Notes under the pieces: model-generated | Told to the model about the DNA's origin: nothing | The model's input: the letters and a program-made list of their open reading frames with translations, nothing else | The model's database searches: none | Made by a program: the position numbers and the translations under genes | NCBI GenBank assembly: GCA_913056125.1 | Contig: CAJXNC010000003.1 | Span: forward strand, 62,001-126,000 | Source: an uncultured Altererythrobacter sp. | GTDB taxonomy: Bacteria > Pseudomonadota > Alphaproteobacteria > Sphingomonadales > Sphingomonadaceae | Reading direction: 5' to 3' | Length of the DNA stretch: 64,000 nucleotides | Shown here: piece after piece, positions 43,656-52,861 of the stretch | Layout of the letters: every line of letters begins with the position of its first letter | Position numbering within the stretch: the stretch's first letter is position 1

Positions 43656-45308
43656 ATGGAAGCTCTAACGACTCGCGCAGGCACATGGTTCGGTCTGCTC
43701 ATCCTGGCAATCATGGCTGCGGCGCTGGCCCATGATAGTCTCTTCGCCATCCACATGACGATCGTCGCCATTGCGACCGGAATCGGATTGTGGTGGACAC
43801 TCTATGGTTCCAGCGTGGACGTGGCCGGCAACTGGTTGCGGCCTGCGAACGATCAGTCGAAGTATGATGACGATCCGGTTCGCTGGGGCGTAATTGCCAC
43901 GCTTTTCTGGGGCATGGCTGGCTTTGCCGCCGGTCTCTTCATTGCCCTGCAGCTTGCCTTCCCCGAGCTCAATTTCGAACCCTATCTCAATTTCGGACGC
44001 GTCCGCCCGCTCCATACCAGTGCTGTGATTTTCGCATTCGGTGGCAATGCGCTGATCGCGACCAGCTTCTACGTCGTCCAGCGCACATGCCGCGCGCGCC
44101 TCGCCTTTCCCGGCCTCGCCCGCTTCGTCTTCTGGGGTTACCAGCTCTTCATCGTGCTGGCGGCAACCGGCTATCTGCTTGGTGTTACCCAGTCGCGCGA
44201 ATATGCCGAGCCCGAATGGTATGTCGATCTCTGGCTGACCATTGTCTGGGTCGCCTATCTCGCGGTTTTCGTGGGTACGATCGTGAAGCGCAAGGAGCCG
44301 CATATCTATGTGGCCAACTGGTTCTATCTCGCCTTCATCCTGACCATTGCCATGCTGCATATCGTCAACAACCTGGCGGTACCGGTCAGCTTTCTCGGTT
44401 CGCGCAGCTACAGCCTTTTCTCGGGTGTGCAGGATGCCCTGACCCAGTGGTGGTACGGCCATAACGCGGTGGGCTTCTTCCTCACTGCCGGCTTCCTGGC
44501 GATGATGTACTACTTCGTCCCCAAGCAGGCCGAACGGCCTGTCTATTCCTACCGCCTGTCGATCATCCACTTCTGGTCGCTGATCTTCCTCTATATCTGG
44601 GCAGGGCCGCACCACCTCCACTATACCGCGCTGCCCGACTGGGCGCAGACGCTCGGCATGGTGTTCAGCGTGATGCTGTGGATGCCCAGCTGGGGCGGCA
44701 TGATCAACGGCCTGATGACGCTCAACGGCGCATGGGACAAGATCCGTACCGATCCGATTATCCGCATGATGGTCTGGGCGCTGGCCTTCTACGGCATGAG
44801 CACCTTTGAAGGCCCGCTGCTGTCGATCAAGGCAGTCAATTCCATGTCGCACTATACAGACTGGACCATTGGCCACGTCCATTCCGGCGCACTTGGCTGG
44901 AATGGCATGATTACCTTCGCTGCGCTTTATTACCTCGCGCCGCGCTTGTGGGGTCGTGAACGCCTTTACTCGCTCCGCATGGTCAATTGGCATTTCTGGC
45001 TCGCCACGCTTGGCATCGTTTTCTACGCGGCGAGCATGTGGGTGGCCGGCATGATGCAGGGCTACATGTGGCGCGAATATGGTGCCGACGGCTATTTGGT
45101 GAACAGCTTCGCCGAGACAGTCAGTGCCATGTGGCCGATGTATGTCGCCCGCGCGTTTGGTGGCCTGCTCTACCTCGCCGGTGCGGTGATCATGGTGGTG
45201 AATATCTGGCAGACCATTGCGGGCAAGATCCGCGAGGAAGCGCCGCTCACCACCGCAAAATACAATCCCGACGCTGACCGTCCCGCGGTCGCAGAGCCGG
45301 CCGAGTAA
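43656..45308 (+). CDS. ccoN: cbb3-type cytochrome c oxidase subunit I
   Basis: 550 aa, about 14 helices. Haem-copper oxidase core with the haem and CuB histidines in predicted helices, including [13 protein letters not shown] and [15 protein letters not shown] and the NVHSG-like segment [13 protein letters not shown]. It reduces O2 with high affinity and pumps protons. An N-terminal extension with two helices precedes the usual core. First gene of the operon, behind the FNR-like box. Confidence 0.97.
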   Translation: MEALTTRAGTWFGLLILAIMAAALAHDSLFAIHMTIVAIATGIGLWWTLYGSSVDVAGNWLRPANDQSKYDDDPVRWGVIATLFWGMAGFAAGLFIALQLAFPELNFEPYLNFGRVRPLHTSAVIFAFGGNALIATSFYVVQRTCRARLAFPGLARFVFWGYQLFIVLAATGYLLGVTQSREYAEPEWYVDLWLTIVWVAYLAVFVGTIVKRKEPHIYVANWFYLAFILTIAMLHIVNNLAVPVSFLGSRSYSLFSGVQDALTQWWYGHNAVGFFLTAGFLAMMYYFVPKQAERPVYSYRLSIIHFWSLIFLYIWAGPHHLHYTALPDWAQTLGMVFSVMLWMPSWGGMINGLMTLNGAWDKIRTDPIIRMMVWALAFYGMSTFEGPLLSIKAVNSMSHYTDWTIGHVHSGALGWNGMITFAALYYLAPRLWGRERLYSLRMVNWHFWLATLGIVFYAASMWVAGMMQGYMWREYGADGYLVNSFAETVSAMWPMYVARAFGGLLYLAGAVIMVVNIWQTIAGKIREEAPLTTAKYNPDADRPAVAEPAE

Positions 45309-45317
45309 GGGAGACGC

Positions 45318-46100
45318 ATGATGAGCGATAACAACATGGCAGATCCCGCAGTGAAGGAAGTGGTCAAGGGCCACGCCAGGCTTGAGCGAAATATCACCCT
45401 GCTTGGCGCCGCTGCGCTGGTAACGGTGGCCATTGGCGGTATCGTCGAGATCGCACCGCTTTTCTGGATCGACAACACGATCGAGGAAGTGGAGGGCATG
45501 CGGCCCTATACGCCGCTGGAGCAGGCCGGGCGCGACATCTATGTCCGCGAAGGCTGCTATCTCTGCCACAGCCAGATGATCCGTCCGTTCCGTGACGAAG
45601 TGGAACGCTACGGCCACTACTCGCTGGCGGCAGAAAGCATGTACGACCACCCCTTCCAGTGGGGTTCCAAGCGTACCGGGCCGGACCTGGCACGCGTGGG
45701 CGGGCGCTATTCGGACGAATGGCATGTGCAGCATCTTGAGAACCCGCAAAGCGTGGTGCCCGAAAGCGTGATGCCGCAATATGGTTTCCTTGCCGAAACA
45801 AGGCTCGATTTCGAGCACATTGCCGACAATCTCTCGGCGCTGAGCATGGTCGGCGTTCCCTATAGCGAAGAAGGGATCGAGGCAGCGCGTGAGGACTTGA
45901 TGGCACAGGCCGATCCCGACGTGCCGGCCGGCGACATGCAGGCCCGCTATCCTGGTGCACAGGCGCGCGATTTCGATGGCGATCCTGACCGCATCACCGA
46001 AATGGACGCGCTGGTCGCCTATCTCCAGGTTCTGGGTACCATGGTGGATGTCAATTCCGCCGCGGCGCAGGAAGTGCTGAGCGGGGAGACTGGCCGATGA
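45318..46100 (+). CDS. ccoO: cbb3-type oxidase subunit II (mono-haem c)
   Basis: 260 aa. One N-terminal membrane anchor (about 28-52) and one haem c site CYLCHSQ, with axial Met in the later MPQYGF segment. Membrane-bound electron-entry subunit. Starts 9 bp after ccoN and overlaps ccoQ by 4 bp. Confidence 0.96.
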   Translation: MMSDNNMADPAVKEVVKGHARLERNITLLGAAALVTVAIGGIVEIAPLFWIDNTIEEVEGMRPYTPLEQAGRDIYVREGCYLCHSQMIRPFRDEVERYGHYSLAAESMYDHPFQWGSKRTGPDLARVGGRYSDEWHVQHLENPQSVVPESVMPQYGFLAETRLDFEHIADNLSALSMVGVPYSEEGIEAAREDLMAQADPDVPAGDMQARYPGAQARDFDGDPDRITEMDALVAYLQVLGTMVDVNSAAAQEVLSGETGR

Positions 46101-46270
46101 GCGGTCTCGAAACCTACACGCTGCTGCGCGAGATCGCCGATAGCTGGGGCTTGCTGGCCATGACCCTGCTGTGGATCGGCTTTGCGGTTTGGGCTTTCCG
46201 GCCCGGCGCCAAGAAGCATCACGAAGACGCTGCCAACATGATTTTCAAGGATGGGCACGATGGGGAATAA
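46097..46270 (+). CDS. ccoQ: cbb3-type oxidase subunit CcoQ
   Basis: 57 aa, starting in the ATGA overlap with ccoO. One membrane helix ([18 protein letters not shown]) followed by a charged tail with [10 protein letters not shown], the usual CcoQ plan. Small stabilising subunit. Its 3' end overlaps the ccoP start region by 11 bp. Confidence 0.93.
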   Translation: MSGLETYTLLREIADSWGLLAMTLLWIGFAVWAFRPGAKKHHEDAANMIFKDGHDGE

Positions 46271-47174
46271 GCGGATTGACGACCCGACGGGTACCGAGTT
46301 TGTCGGTCATGAATGGGACGGCATCGAGGAACTCAACACCCCGCTTCCGCGCTGGTGGCTTTGGACCTTCTACGCCACGATCGTGTGGGCAATCGGCTTC
46401 GTGATCGTCTATCCGGCGATCCCGATGATCGACAGGGCGACTAGTGGCTATTTCGGCTGGTCCAGCCGTGGCCAGCTGGCCGATGAACTGGCTGCAGAAG
46501 AATCGCGCCGCGCGCCGATTTTCGAGGCGATTGCCTCTACGCCGCTAGCCGAGCTTCCGTTCAATGAAGAGCTGATGACGCAGGCCGTAGCCGGCGGTGC
46601 CGCAGCATTCCGCGTCCATTGCGTGCAGTGTCATGGTGCCAATGCCGCCGGGTCGGAAGGCTATCCGAACCTGACCGATGACGAATGGCTGTGGGGCGGC
46701 AATATGGAGGAAATCGAATACACGATTACCCATGGCATTCGCCAGCCGGGCGGTGCCGATACGCGCACCAGCGAGATGCCGGCTTTTGGCCGCGATGGTA
46801 TCCTGTCGGGAGAACAGGTCGACCAGGTTGCCGATTATGTCCTGTCGTTGACAGGGCGCGGCCAAGGCAGTGCTGCGGGTGCGGAACTGTTCGCCAATAA
46901 CTGCACCGTGTGCCATGGCGAGGATGGTGGAGGCCTGCGGGAATTCGGCACGCCGAGCCTGAACGATGCTGTCTGGCTTTATGGCGATAGCAGGGAGGCT
47001 ATTCGTCATCAGGTCATGGATCCGAGGCATGGCGTGATGCCGGCATGGGAAGAGCGGCTCGATCCGGCGACAATCCGGATGCTGGCGGCTTATGTCCATT
47101 CGCTGGGGGGTGGTGAAGACTTCGTGGAGGTCGCCGCAGACCCGGCGGTTATGGAACCAGATGAACAAGAATGA
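46260..47174 (+). CDS. ccoP: cbb3-type oxidase subunit III (di-haem c)
   Basis: 304 aa from ATG 46260 (ATG 46251 is also in frame). The FixP N-terminal domain HEWDGIEELNTPLPRWW and one membrane helix are followed by two cytochrome c domains with CVQCH and CTVCH. Delivers electrons from cytochrome c to CcoO/CcoN. Overlaps ccoG by 14 bp. Confidence 0.96.
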   Translation: MGNKRIDDPTGTEFVGHEWDGIEELNTPLPRWWLWTFYATIVWAIGFVIVYPAIPMIDRATSGYFGWSSRGQLADELAAEESRRAPIFEAIASTPLAELPFNEELMTQAVAGGAAAFRVHCVQCHGANAAGSEGYPNLTDDEWLWGGNMEEIEYTITHGIRQPGGADTRTSEMPAFGRDGILSGEQVDQVADYVLSLTGRGQGSAAGAELFANNCTVCHGEDGGGLREFGTPSLNDAVWLYGDSREAIRHQVMDPRHGVMPAWEERLDPATIRMLAAYVHSLGGGEDFVEVAADPAVMEPDEQE

Positions 47175-48612
47175 TCCGGTAATTCATCATAGCCCGTTGG
47201 GCGACTACCAGGCCCGCAAATCAGTCCATCCCAAGCGGATCGACGGCCTGTTTCGCCGCTTCAAGTGGCTGATCATGGTCGTCACCCTGGGCATCTATTA
47301 CGGGACGCCCTGGATCCGCTGGGATCGCGGCCCTTATGCGCCGGACCAGGCTGTGCTGGTGGATGTGGCCAATCGCCGCTTCTACATGTTCGACATCGAG
47401 ATCTGGCCGCACGAATTCTATTTCGTCGCCGGATTGCTGATCATGGCGGGCATCGGCTTGTTCCTGGTCACCAGCGCGGTGGGCAGGGCATGGTGTGGCT
47501 ATTCCTGCCCGCAGACGGTGTGGACCGACCTGTTCCAGCATGTCGACCGCTTCGTCGATGGTGACCGCAATGCCCGCATGCGGCTGGAAGCGGCGCCCTG
47601 GACCTGGGGCAAGGTCATGCGGCGGCTCGCCAAATGGGCGATCTACCTCGTCATCGCCTTCTGGACCGGCGGCGCGTGGATCATGTATTTCTCCGACGCG
47701 CCGACCATGGTGCGGGATTTCTGGTCGGGTGATGCCGCACTTGCAGCTTACATAACCGTGGCCGTCCTCACCGCGACGACATTCGTCCTGGGCGGCTTCA
47801 TGCGCGAGCAGGTCTGCATCTACATGTGCCCCTGGCCGCGTATCCAGAGCGCGCTGATGGACGAGCATTCTCTGCTGGTTACCTACAAGGACTGGCGCGG
47901 CGAGCCGCGCGGCAGCATCAAGAAAGCGCAGAAGGACCCGGATGCCTATGGCGACTGTGTCGACTGCAATCTGTGCGTTGCCGTCTGTCCCACCGGCTGG
48001 GACATTCGCAAGGGCCCCGACATCTCCTGCATTACCTGCGGTCTGTGCATCGATGCCTGCGACCGGGTGATGAAGGATGTCGATCGTCCGCGCGGCCTGA
48101 TCGACTATGTCACGCTGGACGATGCAGAAGCCGAGGCCAAGGGTGCGCCCGTTCGTCCCGCATGGAAGGCGCTGCTGCGAGGTCGTACGATCGCTTACTT
48201 CGTGATCTGGTCCGCGATCGGCGCGGGGCTGCTGTTCCTGCTGGGAACGCGCGATCATACAGAGATCACGGCTGCACCGGACCGCAATCCGGCCTATACG
48301 CTGATGCAGGATGGCAGTGTGCGCAACAATTACACGGTCAAGTTGCGCAACATGGAAAGCCGCCCGCGCGACATGCGCGTCTCGCTAGAAGGTCTCGAAG
48401 GAGGTATGATGTGGACCGACGAGATGAGCGCCGAGAGGGCGGCACGCGAGTTTACCGTTTCCGTCCCGGCCGACGAGACAGAGACCCTGCGCGTCTATGT
48501 CATCGCGCCTGGAGGCACGGGTAATCAGGACTTTGCCTTCACCGTCGTCTCGCTTGACGAAGCGGCGGAAAGCGACACCGTCGATGCGCAGTTCGAGACT
48601 CCGGGAGGCTGA
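47161..48612 (+). CDS. ccoG: Cytochrome oxidase accessory protein CcoG/FixG
   Basis: 483 aa from ATG 47161. Several helices, a CGYSCPQTVW motif, and two 4Fe-4S clusters in CVDCNLCVAVCPTGWD and CITCGLCIDACDRV, with an Ig-like C-terminal domain. CcoG is a copper(II) reductase supplying Cu(I) for oxidase assembly. Operon with ccoHIS. Confidence 0.96.
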   Translation: MNKNDPVIHHSPLGDYQARKSVHPKRIDGLFRRFKWLIMVVTLGIYYGTPWIRWDRGPYAPDQAVLVDVANRRFYMFDIEIWPHEFYFVAGLLIMAGIGLFLVTSAVGRAWCGYSCPQTVWTDLFQHVDRFVDGDRNARMRLEAAPWTWGKVMRRLAKWAIYLVIAFWTGGAWIMYFSDAPTMVRDFWSGDAALAAYITVAVLTATTFVLGGFMREQVCIYMCPWPRIQSALMDEHSLLVTYKDWRGEPRGSIKKAQKDPDAYGDCVDCNLCVAVCPTGWDIRKGPDISCITCGLCIDACDRVMKDVDRPRGLIDYVTLDDAEAEAKGAPVRPAWKALLRGRTIAYFVIWSAIGAGLLFLLGTRDHTEITAAPDRNPAYTLMQDGSVRNNYTVKLRNMESRPRDMRVSLEGLEGGMMWTDEMSAERAAREFTVSVPADETETLRVYVIAPGGTGNQDFAFTVVSLDEAAESDTVDAQFETPGG

Positions 48613-48614
48613 TT

Positions 48615-49061
48615 ATGTTCCGTCGTTTCACTGGGTGGCACATGCTGGGTGTGATGGTGGCATTCTTCGGCGTCATCATTGCCGTGAACTTCACCATGGC
48701 CAGCATCGCCATCGGCAGCTTTGGTGGTACGGTGGTGGACAATTCCTATGTCGCCAGCCAGCAATTCAATGGCTGGCTGGAAGATGCGCGCGAGCAGGAC
48801 GCCCTTGGCTGGCGCGCCGAGGAAGAATGGCGGGAGGATGGCATGCTGGCGCTTACCCTTCATGGTGCGCCGGACCCTGCCATTGTCACCGCCATCGCCC
48901 GCCATCCGCTGGGCCGCCAACCGGACATGCCCATGACGTTCGAGCGTGTTGCTGCGGGTGAATATGTCAGCGCCGAGGCCTTGCCTGCGGGCCGCTGGAC
49001 CCTGCGCCTGCAGGTGAACTCGGCGGGCGCTGAATGGCGAGAGGAAATCCACTTGCAGTGA
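48615..49061 (+). CDS. ccoH: FixH/CcoH oxidase assembly protein
   Basis: 148 aa. One N-terminal helix (about 8-30, MLGVMVAFFGVIIAVNF), then a beta-rich periplasmic domain with the FixH pattern VVDNSYVASQQFNGWL. Needed for cbb3 assembly, working with CcoI. Two bp after ccoG. Confidence 0.93.
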   Translation: MFRRFTGWHMLGVMVAFFGVIIAVNFTMASIAIGSFGGTVVDNSYVASQQFNGWLEDAREQDALGWRAEEEWREDGMLALTLHGAPDPAIVTAIARHPLGRQPDMPMTFERVAAGEYVSAEALPAGRWTLRLQVNSAGAEWREEIHLQ

Positions 49062-51175
49062 GCGCGCAGCAAGCCCTCCCTGACGATTACGACACGAGCG
49101 TGTTTGCCGTGCCGACGGCGCATTGCGCCGGTTGCATGAGCAAGATCGAGAGGGGGCTGAATGCCCTGCCGCAAGTGGCAAGTGCGCGCGTCAATTTGAC
49201 CGCGCGCACTGTTACCATCAGCCACGACCCGCTGCTCGACGACCAGCGCCTGACCGAGGAACTGGAAAAGCTCGGCTTCGAATCGCGGCGCAAGCGGCGC
49301 GATGTGGCCAAGCCTTTCAGCGCTGTGAAGCCTTTGCTCGGCCCCCTTGCGGTCGCGGCATTTGCGGGCATGAATATCATGCTGCTATCCGTCTCGGTCT
49401 GGTCCGGGGCCGAGGGCACAACCCGCCAGCTGTTCCACTGGATTTCCGCGCTGATCGCGCTTCCCGCCATTGCCTATTCGGGCAGGCCCTTCTTCAAATC
49501 CGCCTGGAGCGCGCTCAAGCACTTCTCGACCAATATGGACGTGCCGATTTCGATCGGCGTGATCGTCGCCTCGGGTCTGAGCCTGTACGAGGTGATTGTC
49601 GGCGGGGAACATGCCTGGTTCGACGGGGCACTGATGCTGCTGGCCTTCCTGCTGGCGGGCCGCGTGCTCGACGCGATGATGCGCGACCGGGCTCGCCATG
49701 CCATCGATGCCATGCTGGGACAGGCAGCCTCGGGTGCGCTGGTGCTGGGCAAGGATGGCGCTTTGTCGTGGACCGCAGCCGAGGAGCTTGCTCCGGGCAT
49801 GGTCATGCGCGTGGCGGCGGGCGAGCGGCTTGCGGCCGATGGCGAAATCATCAGCGGAAGTAGCGCATTCGACCAGTCGCTCCTGACTGGCGAGACCACG
49901 CCAGTTTCCCGCCAGCAAGGCGACGAGGTGCTGGCCGGTACGCTCAACCTCAATGCACCGGTCGATGTGCGGGTCAGCCATGCAGGCCGTGACACCACGC
50001 TGGCTGAAATCGCGCGGCTTATGGAAGCGAGTACGCAGAACCGCAGCCGCTATGTTCGCATCGCAGACCGTGCTGCGCGGCTCTACGCACCGGCCGTCCA
50101 TTCGCTCGCCGCGCTCGCCGTGATCGGATGGCTGATCGCCGGGGCAGGCTGGTACCAGTCCCTGGTTATCGGCGTGGCCGTGCTCATCATCACCTGTCCG
50201 TGCGCCCTCGGGTTGGCGGTTCCGGTCGCGCAGGTTGTTGCCAGCGGATCGCTGCTGCGTGCAGGGATCATGGTGAAGGATGGCTCTGCGATAGAACGGC
50301 TTGCGACTGTCGATCGTGCACTGCTCGACAAGACCGGAACGCTGACCATGGGCAGGCCTGTTCCCGATACGGCTGCACTTGATGCCATGAGCGAGCAGGA
50401 GCAACGCCTGGCGCTCGCCCTGGCTTCGAACAGCCGTCATCCGCTCTCGCGGGCGCTTGCAGACAGCCTTGCTGGCAGGGATGTAACACCGCTCACGCTG
50501 ACCGATGTCGAGGAACTTCCCGGCGTAGGCATGAGCGGCACTTTCGAAGGCAGGAAAGTCGAACTCCGCCGGCCGGAGAAGGTTTCGGGCACGGCCGTTG
50601 CCCTCACTGTGGAAGGCGGCCCAACGCGGCTCGTCACATTCGCCGATCAGTTGCGACCCGGTGCCGCGCAGGCGCTGGAGGAAATGAACCGGCTCGGCAT
50701 CTCCGCATCGATCATTTCGGGCGACAATGCCGATGCGGTCGATCGCGTAGCGGGCGAGTTGGGACTCACGGCCCGTTCGGCAGTCTCGCCAGCCGACAAG
50801 CAGGAGGCGATTGCGGATCTGCAGGCTGAGGGCGGTAGGGTGCTGATGGTTGGGGACGGGCTCAATGACGGGCCGGCGCTGGCCGCAGCCAATGCCTCCA
50901 TGGCGCCGGGCAGCGCCAGCGATGTCGGCATGCAGGCGGCCGATTTCGTCTTTATGCAGGACTCGCTTTTGTCCATTCCGCGCGCGGTTCGGGCCTCGCG
51001 CGCAACCATGCGCATCGTGCGCCAGAATTTCGGACTGGCGATCACCTATAACGTCTTTGCTATCCCGCTTGCCCTGCTCGGAATGGTGACCCCGCTGGTG
51101 GCCGCGATTGCCATGTCTGCCAGCTCGCTGATTGTAGTTGCCAATTCGCTGCGCCTGGTCAGGGCAGCGCGATGA
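49058..51175 (+). CDS. ccoI: Copper-transporting P-type ATPase CcoI/FixI
   Basis: 705 aa from GTG 49058, which overlaps the ccoH stop in GTGA; ATG 49034 is an in-frame alternative. Cytoplasmic metal-binding domain with HCAGC (Cys23, Cys26), membrane metal site CPCALGLAVP, phosphorylation site DKTGTLT, phosphatase motif TGET and hinge GDGLNDGPAL. It exports Cu for CuB insertion into the oxidase. Complete P1B-1 ATPase. Confidence 0.95.
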   Translation: MSAQQALPDDYDTSVFAVPTAHCAGCMSKIERGLNALPQVASARVNLTARTVTISHDPLLDDQRLTEELEKLGFESRRKRRDVAKPFSAVKPLLGPLAVAAFAGMNIMLLSVSVWSGAEGTTRQLFHWISALIALPAIAYSGRPFFKSAWSALKHFSTNMDVPISIGVIVASGLSLYEVIVGGEHAWFDGALMLLAFLLAGRVLDAMMRDRARHAIDAMLGQAASGALVLGKDGALSWTAAEELAPGMVMRVAAGERLAADGEIISGSSAFDQSLLTGETTPVSRQQGDEVLAGTLNLNAPVDVRVSHAGRDTTLAEIARLMEASTQNRSRYVRIADRAARLYAPAVHSLAALAVIGWLIAGAGWYQSLVIGVAVLIITCPCALGLAVPVAQVVASGSLLRAGIMVKDGSAIERLATVDRALLDKTGTLTMGRPVPDTAALDAMSEQEQRLALALASNSRHPLSRALADSLAGRDVTPLTLTDVEELPGVGMSGTFEGRKVELRRPEKVSGTAVALTVEGGPTRLVTFADQLRPGAAQALEEMNRLGISASIISGDNADAVDRVAGELGLTARSAVSPADKQEAIADLQAEGGRVLMVGDGLNDGPALAAANASMAPGSASDVGMQAADFVFMQDSLLSIPRAVRASRATMRIVRQNFGLAITYNVFAIPLALLGMVTPLVAAIAMSASSLIVVANSLRLVRAAR

Positions 51176-51318
51176 ACGGATTGCTCTTCCTCATCCCTGT
51201 CGCCATCGGCCTTGGCCTGATCGGCCTTGGCGCCTTCTTCTGGGCGATGCGCTCGGGCCAGTTCGATGATCCCGAAGGGTCTGCAGCGCGTATCCTGATG
51301 GATGATGACGAGGATTGA
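51172..51318 (+). CDS. ccoS: cbb3 oxidase maturation protein CcoS/FixS
   Basis: 48 aa, starting in the ATGA overlap with ccoI. A single helix (LFLIPVAIGLGLIGLGAFFWAM) followed by SGQFDDPEGSAARILMDDD, the conserved CcoS tail. Last gene of the ccoNOQPGHIS run. Confidence 0.94.
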   Translation: MNGLLFLIPVAIGLGLIGLGAFFWAMRSGQFDDPEGSAARILMDDDED

Positions 51319-51345
51319 AGTGAGAGCCCGATTTCGGCGCTATTC

Positions 51346-51359
51346 TTGATTTATGGCAA
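51346..51359 (+). promoter_or_regulatory. Possible FNR-like box upstream of hemN
   Basis: TTGATTTATGGCAA has a perfect TTGAT half and a GGCAA second half, 17 bp before the hemN start. Position so close to the gene would suit repression or a leaderless start better than activation, so it may be chance. Confidence 0.3.
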
Positions 51360-51375
51360 TGAAATACGGGGAGGG

Positions 51376-52707
51376 ATGCCGCAAATCACCCTCATGTGGC
51401 CTTATCATCCCAAGCTGCTTGAGACGCCGGTTCCGCGTTATACGAGCTACCCGACCGCGGCGGAGTTCTCCGACGATGTGAAGCCTGCCCGATTTGCCGA
51501 TGCGATTGCGACGGCTTCGGGCGATATATCTCTCTATGTCCACATCCCGTTCTGCGAGCGGATCTGCTGGTATTGCGGCTGCAACACTGCAGCGGCGAAC
51601 AAGGCCAAGCGGCTTGAGAGCTATCTCGATGCGCTCCATCGCGAGATCGAACTGGTGGCCATGCAGCTTCCCGCTGGAACGCGGGTACGCCGGATATCCT
51701 TCGGTGGGGGCAGCCCCAACGCCATCACTCCGGTCGATTTCGTGCGCCTGTTCGAACAGATCGTGGTCAACTTTCCGCTGCACGATCCGATCGTCTCGAT
51801 CGAGCTCGATCCGCGCACACTGACCGATGTGTGGGAATCCGTCCTGCGCGGTATCGGTGCGACAAATGCCAGCCTTGGCGTGCAGACGCTCGATCCGGGC
51901 CTGCAGGAGAATATCGGCCGTGTGCAGCCGCAGGAAATGATCGAGAAATCGGTCACCATGTTGCGCAAAGCCGGTATCACCTCGCTCAATTTCGACCTTA
52001 TGTACGGCCTGCCTGGACAGGACTGGGGGCAGCTTGAGCAATCGCTCGACTATGCCAGCGAGTTCAATGCTGATCGTATTGCCTTGTTCGGCTATGCCCA
52101 TGTGCCGCAGCTCCTGCCGCGCCAGCGCAAGATTGACGCCTCGATCCTGCCTGGTGCCGAAGAGCGTTTCCGCATGGCGATGATGGGGCACGAGAAGCTC
52201 GTCGATGAAGGCTATGAGCCCGTTGGCTTTGATCACTTTGCCCTGCCGGGAGATCCGTTGGCGCAGGCGGTAACTGCCGGTACGCTGCGGCGGAACTTCC
52301 AGGGCTTTACCGACGACCAGGCCGATGTGCTGATCGGCCTTGGTGCCTCGGCCATCAGCATGTTCCCCGATCTCCTCGTCCAGAACGAGAAGAATTCCGG
52401 CCGCTACCGGATGATGCTCAGCCAGGGACAACTACCCGTTGCGCTGGGCAAGGAGCGCAGCGTGGAAGACCGGCGTCGTGGCGCGATCATCCAGGAATTG
52501 CTGTGCCGCGGCCGCGCGCGCGTTTCGCCCGACCTGCTCGAGCAGGCGCATGAGTGGCTGCTGCCCTATCTTGAGCCGGGCCTTGCCCGGGTCGAAAGCG
52601 GCATGCTGGTGATCCCGCACCATGCTTTGCCCTATGCGCGCAGCATTGCGGCAGCATTCGACCCTTATCGTCAGCAGAGTTCGCGCCGTTTCAGTTCGGC
52701 CGTCTAG
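51376..52707 (+). CDS. hemN: Oxygen-independent coproporphyrinogen III oxidase
   Basis: 443 aa from ATG 51376 with GGGGAGGG directly upstream; ATG 51394 is an alternative. Radical SAM enzyme with cluster ligands Cys60, Cys64, Cys67 and the HemN-specific Cys69 (CERICWYCGC), followed by FGGGSPN and ELDPRTL. Makes protoporphyrinogen under low oxygen; its place behind the cbb3 genes fits the haem demand of that oxidase. Confidence 0.95.
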   Translation: MPQITLMWPYHPKLLETPVPRYTSYPTAAEFSDDVKPARFADAIATASGDISLYVHIPFCERICWYCGCNTAAANKAKRLESYLDALHREIELVAMQLPAGTRVRRISFGGGSPNAITPVDFVRLFEQIVVNFPLHDPIVSIELDPRTLTDVWESVLRGIGATNASLGVQTLDPGLQENIGRVQPQEMIEKSVTMLRKAGITSLNFDLMYGLPGQDWGQLEQSLDYASEFNADRIALFGYAHVPQLLPRQRKIDASILPGAEERFRMAMMGHEKLVDEGYEPVGFDHFALPGDPLAQAVTAGTLRRNFQGFTDDQADVLIGLGASAISMFPDLLVQNEKNSGRYRMMLSQGQLPVALGKERSVEDRRRGAIIQELLCRGRARVSPDLLEQAHEWLLPYLEPGLARVESGMLVIPHHALPYARSIAAAFDPYRQQSSRRFSSAV

Positions 52708-52737
52708 CTAACAATCCAAACCTGTGAATGACACTAC

Positions 52738-52827
52738 GGGGGGAACTGTCCCCCTGCGGATTCGCATGCGTGGCTCGCACAAAAAGAGCGGGCGATGTGC
52801 CATCCAGAAGGGGGAGGATGGCACATC
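52738..52827. terminator. Two hairpins between convergent hemN and lignostilbene dioxygenase genes
   Basis: A G6/C5 hairpin (52738-52743/52750-52754) is followed by a perfect 12-bp inverted repeat (52794-52805 with 52816-52827, 10-base loop), extended by four more pairs beyond one mismatch. There are no T-tracts. It may act as a bidirectional terminator or be a REP-like element. Confidence 0.45.
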
Positions 52828-52861
52828 ACCCGAAGTTGGACTGGAAGATGCTCGCGCAGGA

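Noticed and set aside
43665-45818. Minus-strand open frame of 717 codons
   Set aside because: It is antisense to ccoN and ccoO, is very rich in His, Arg, Glu and Asp, and has no recognisable domain; a high-GC shadow of conserved genes.
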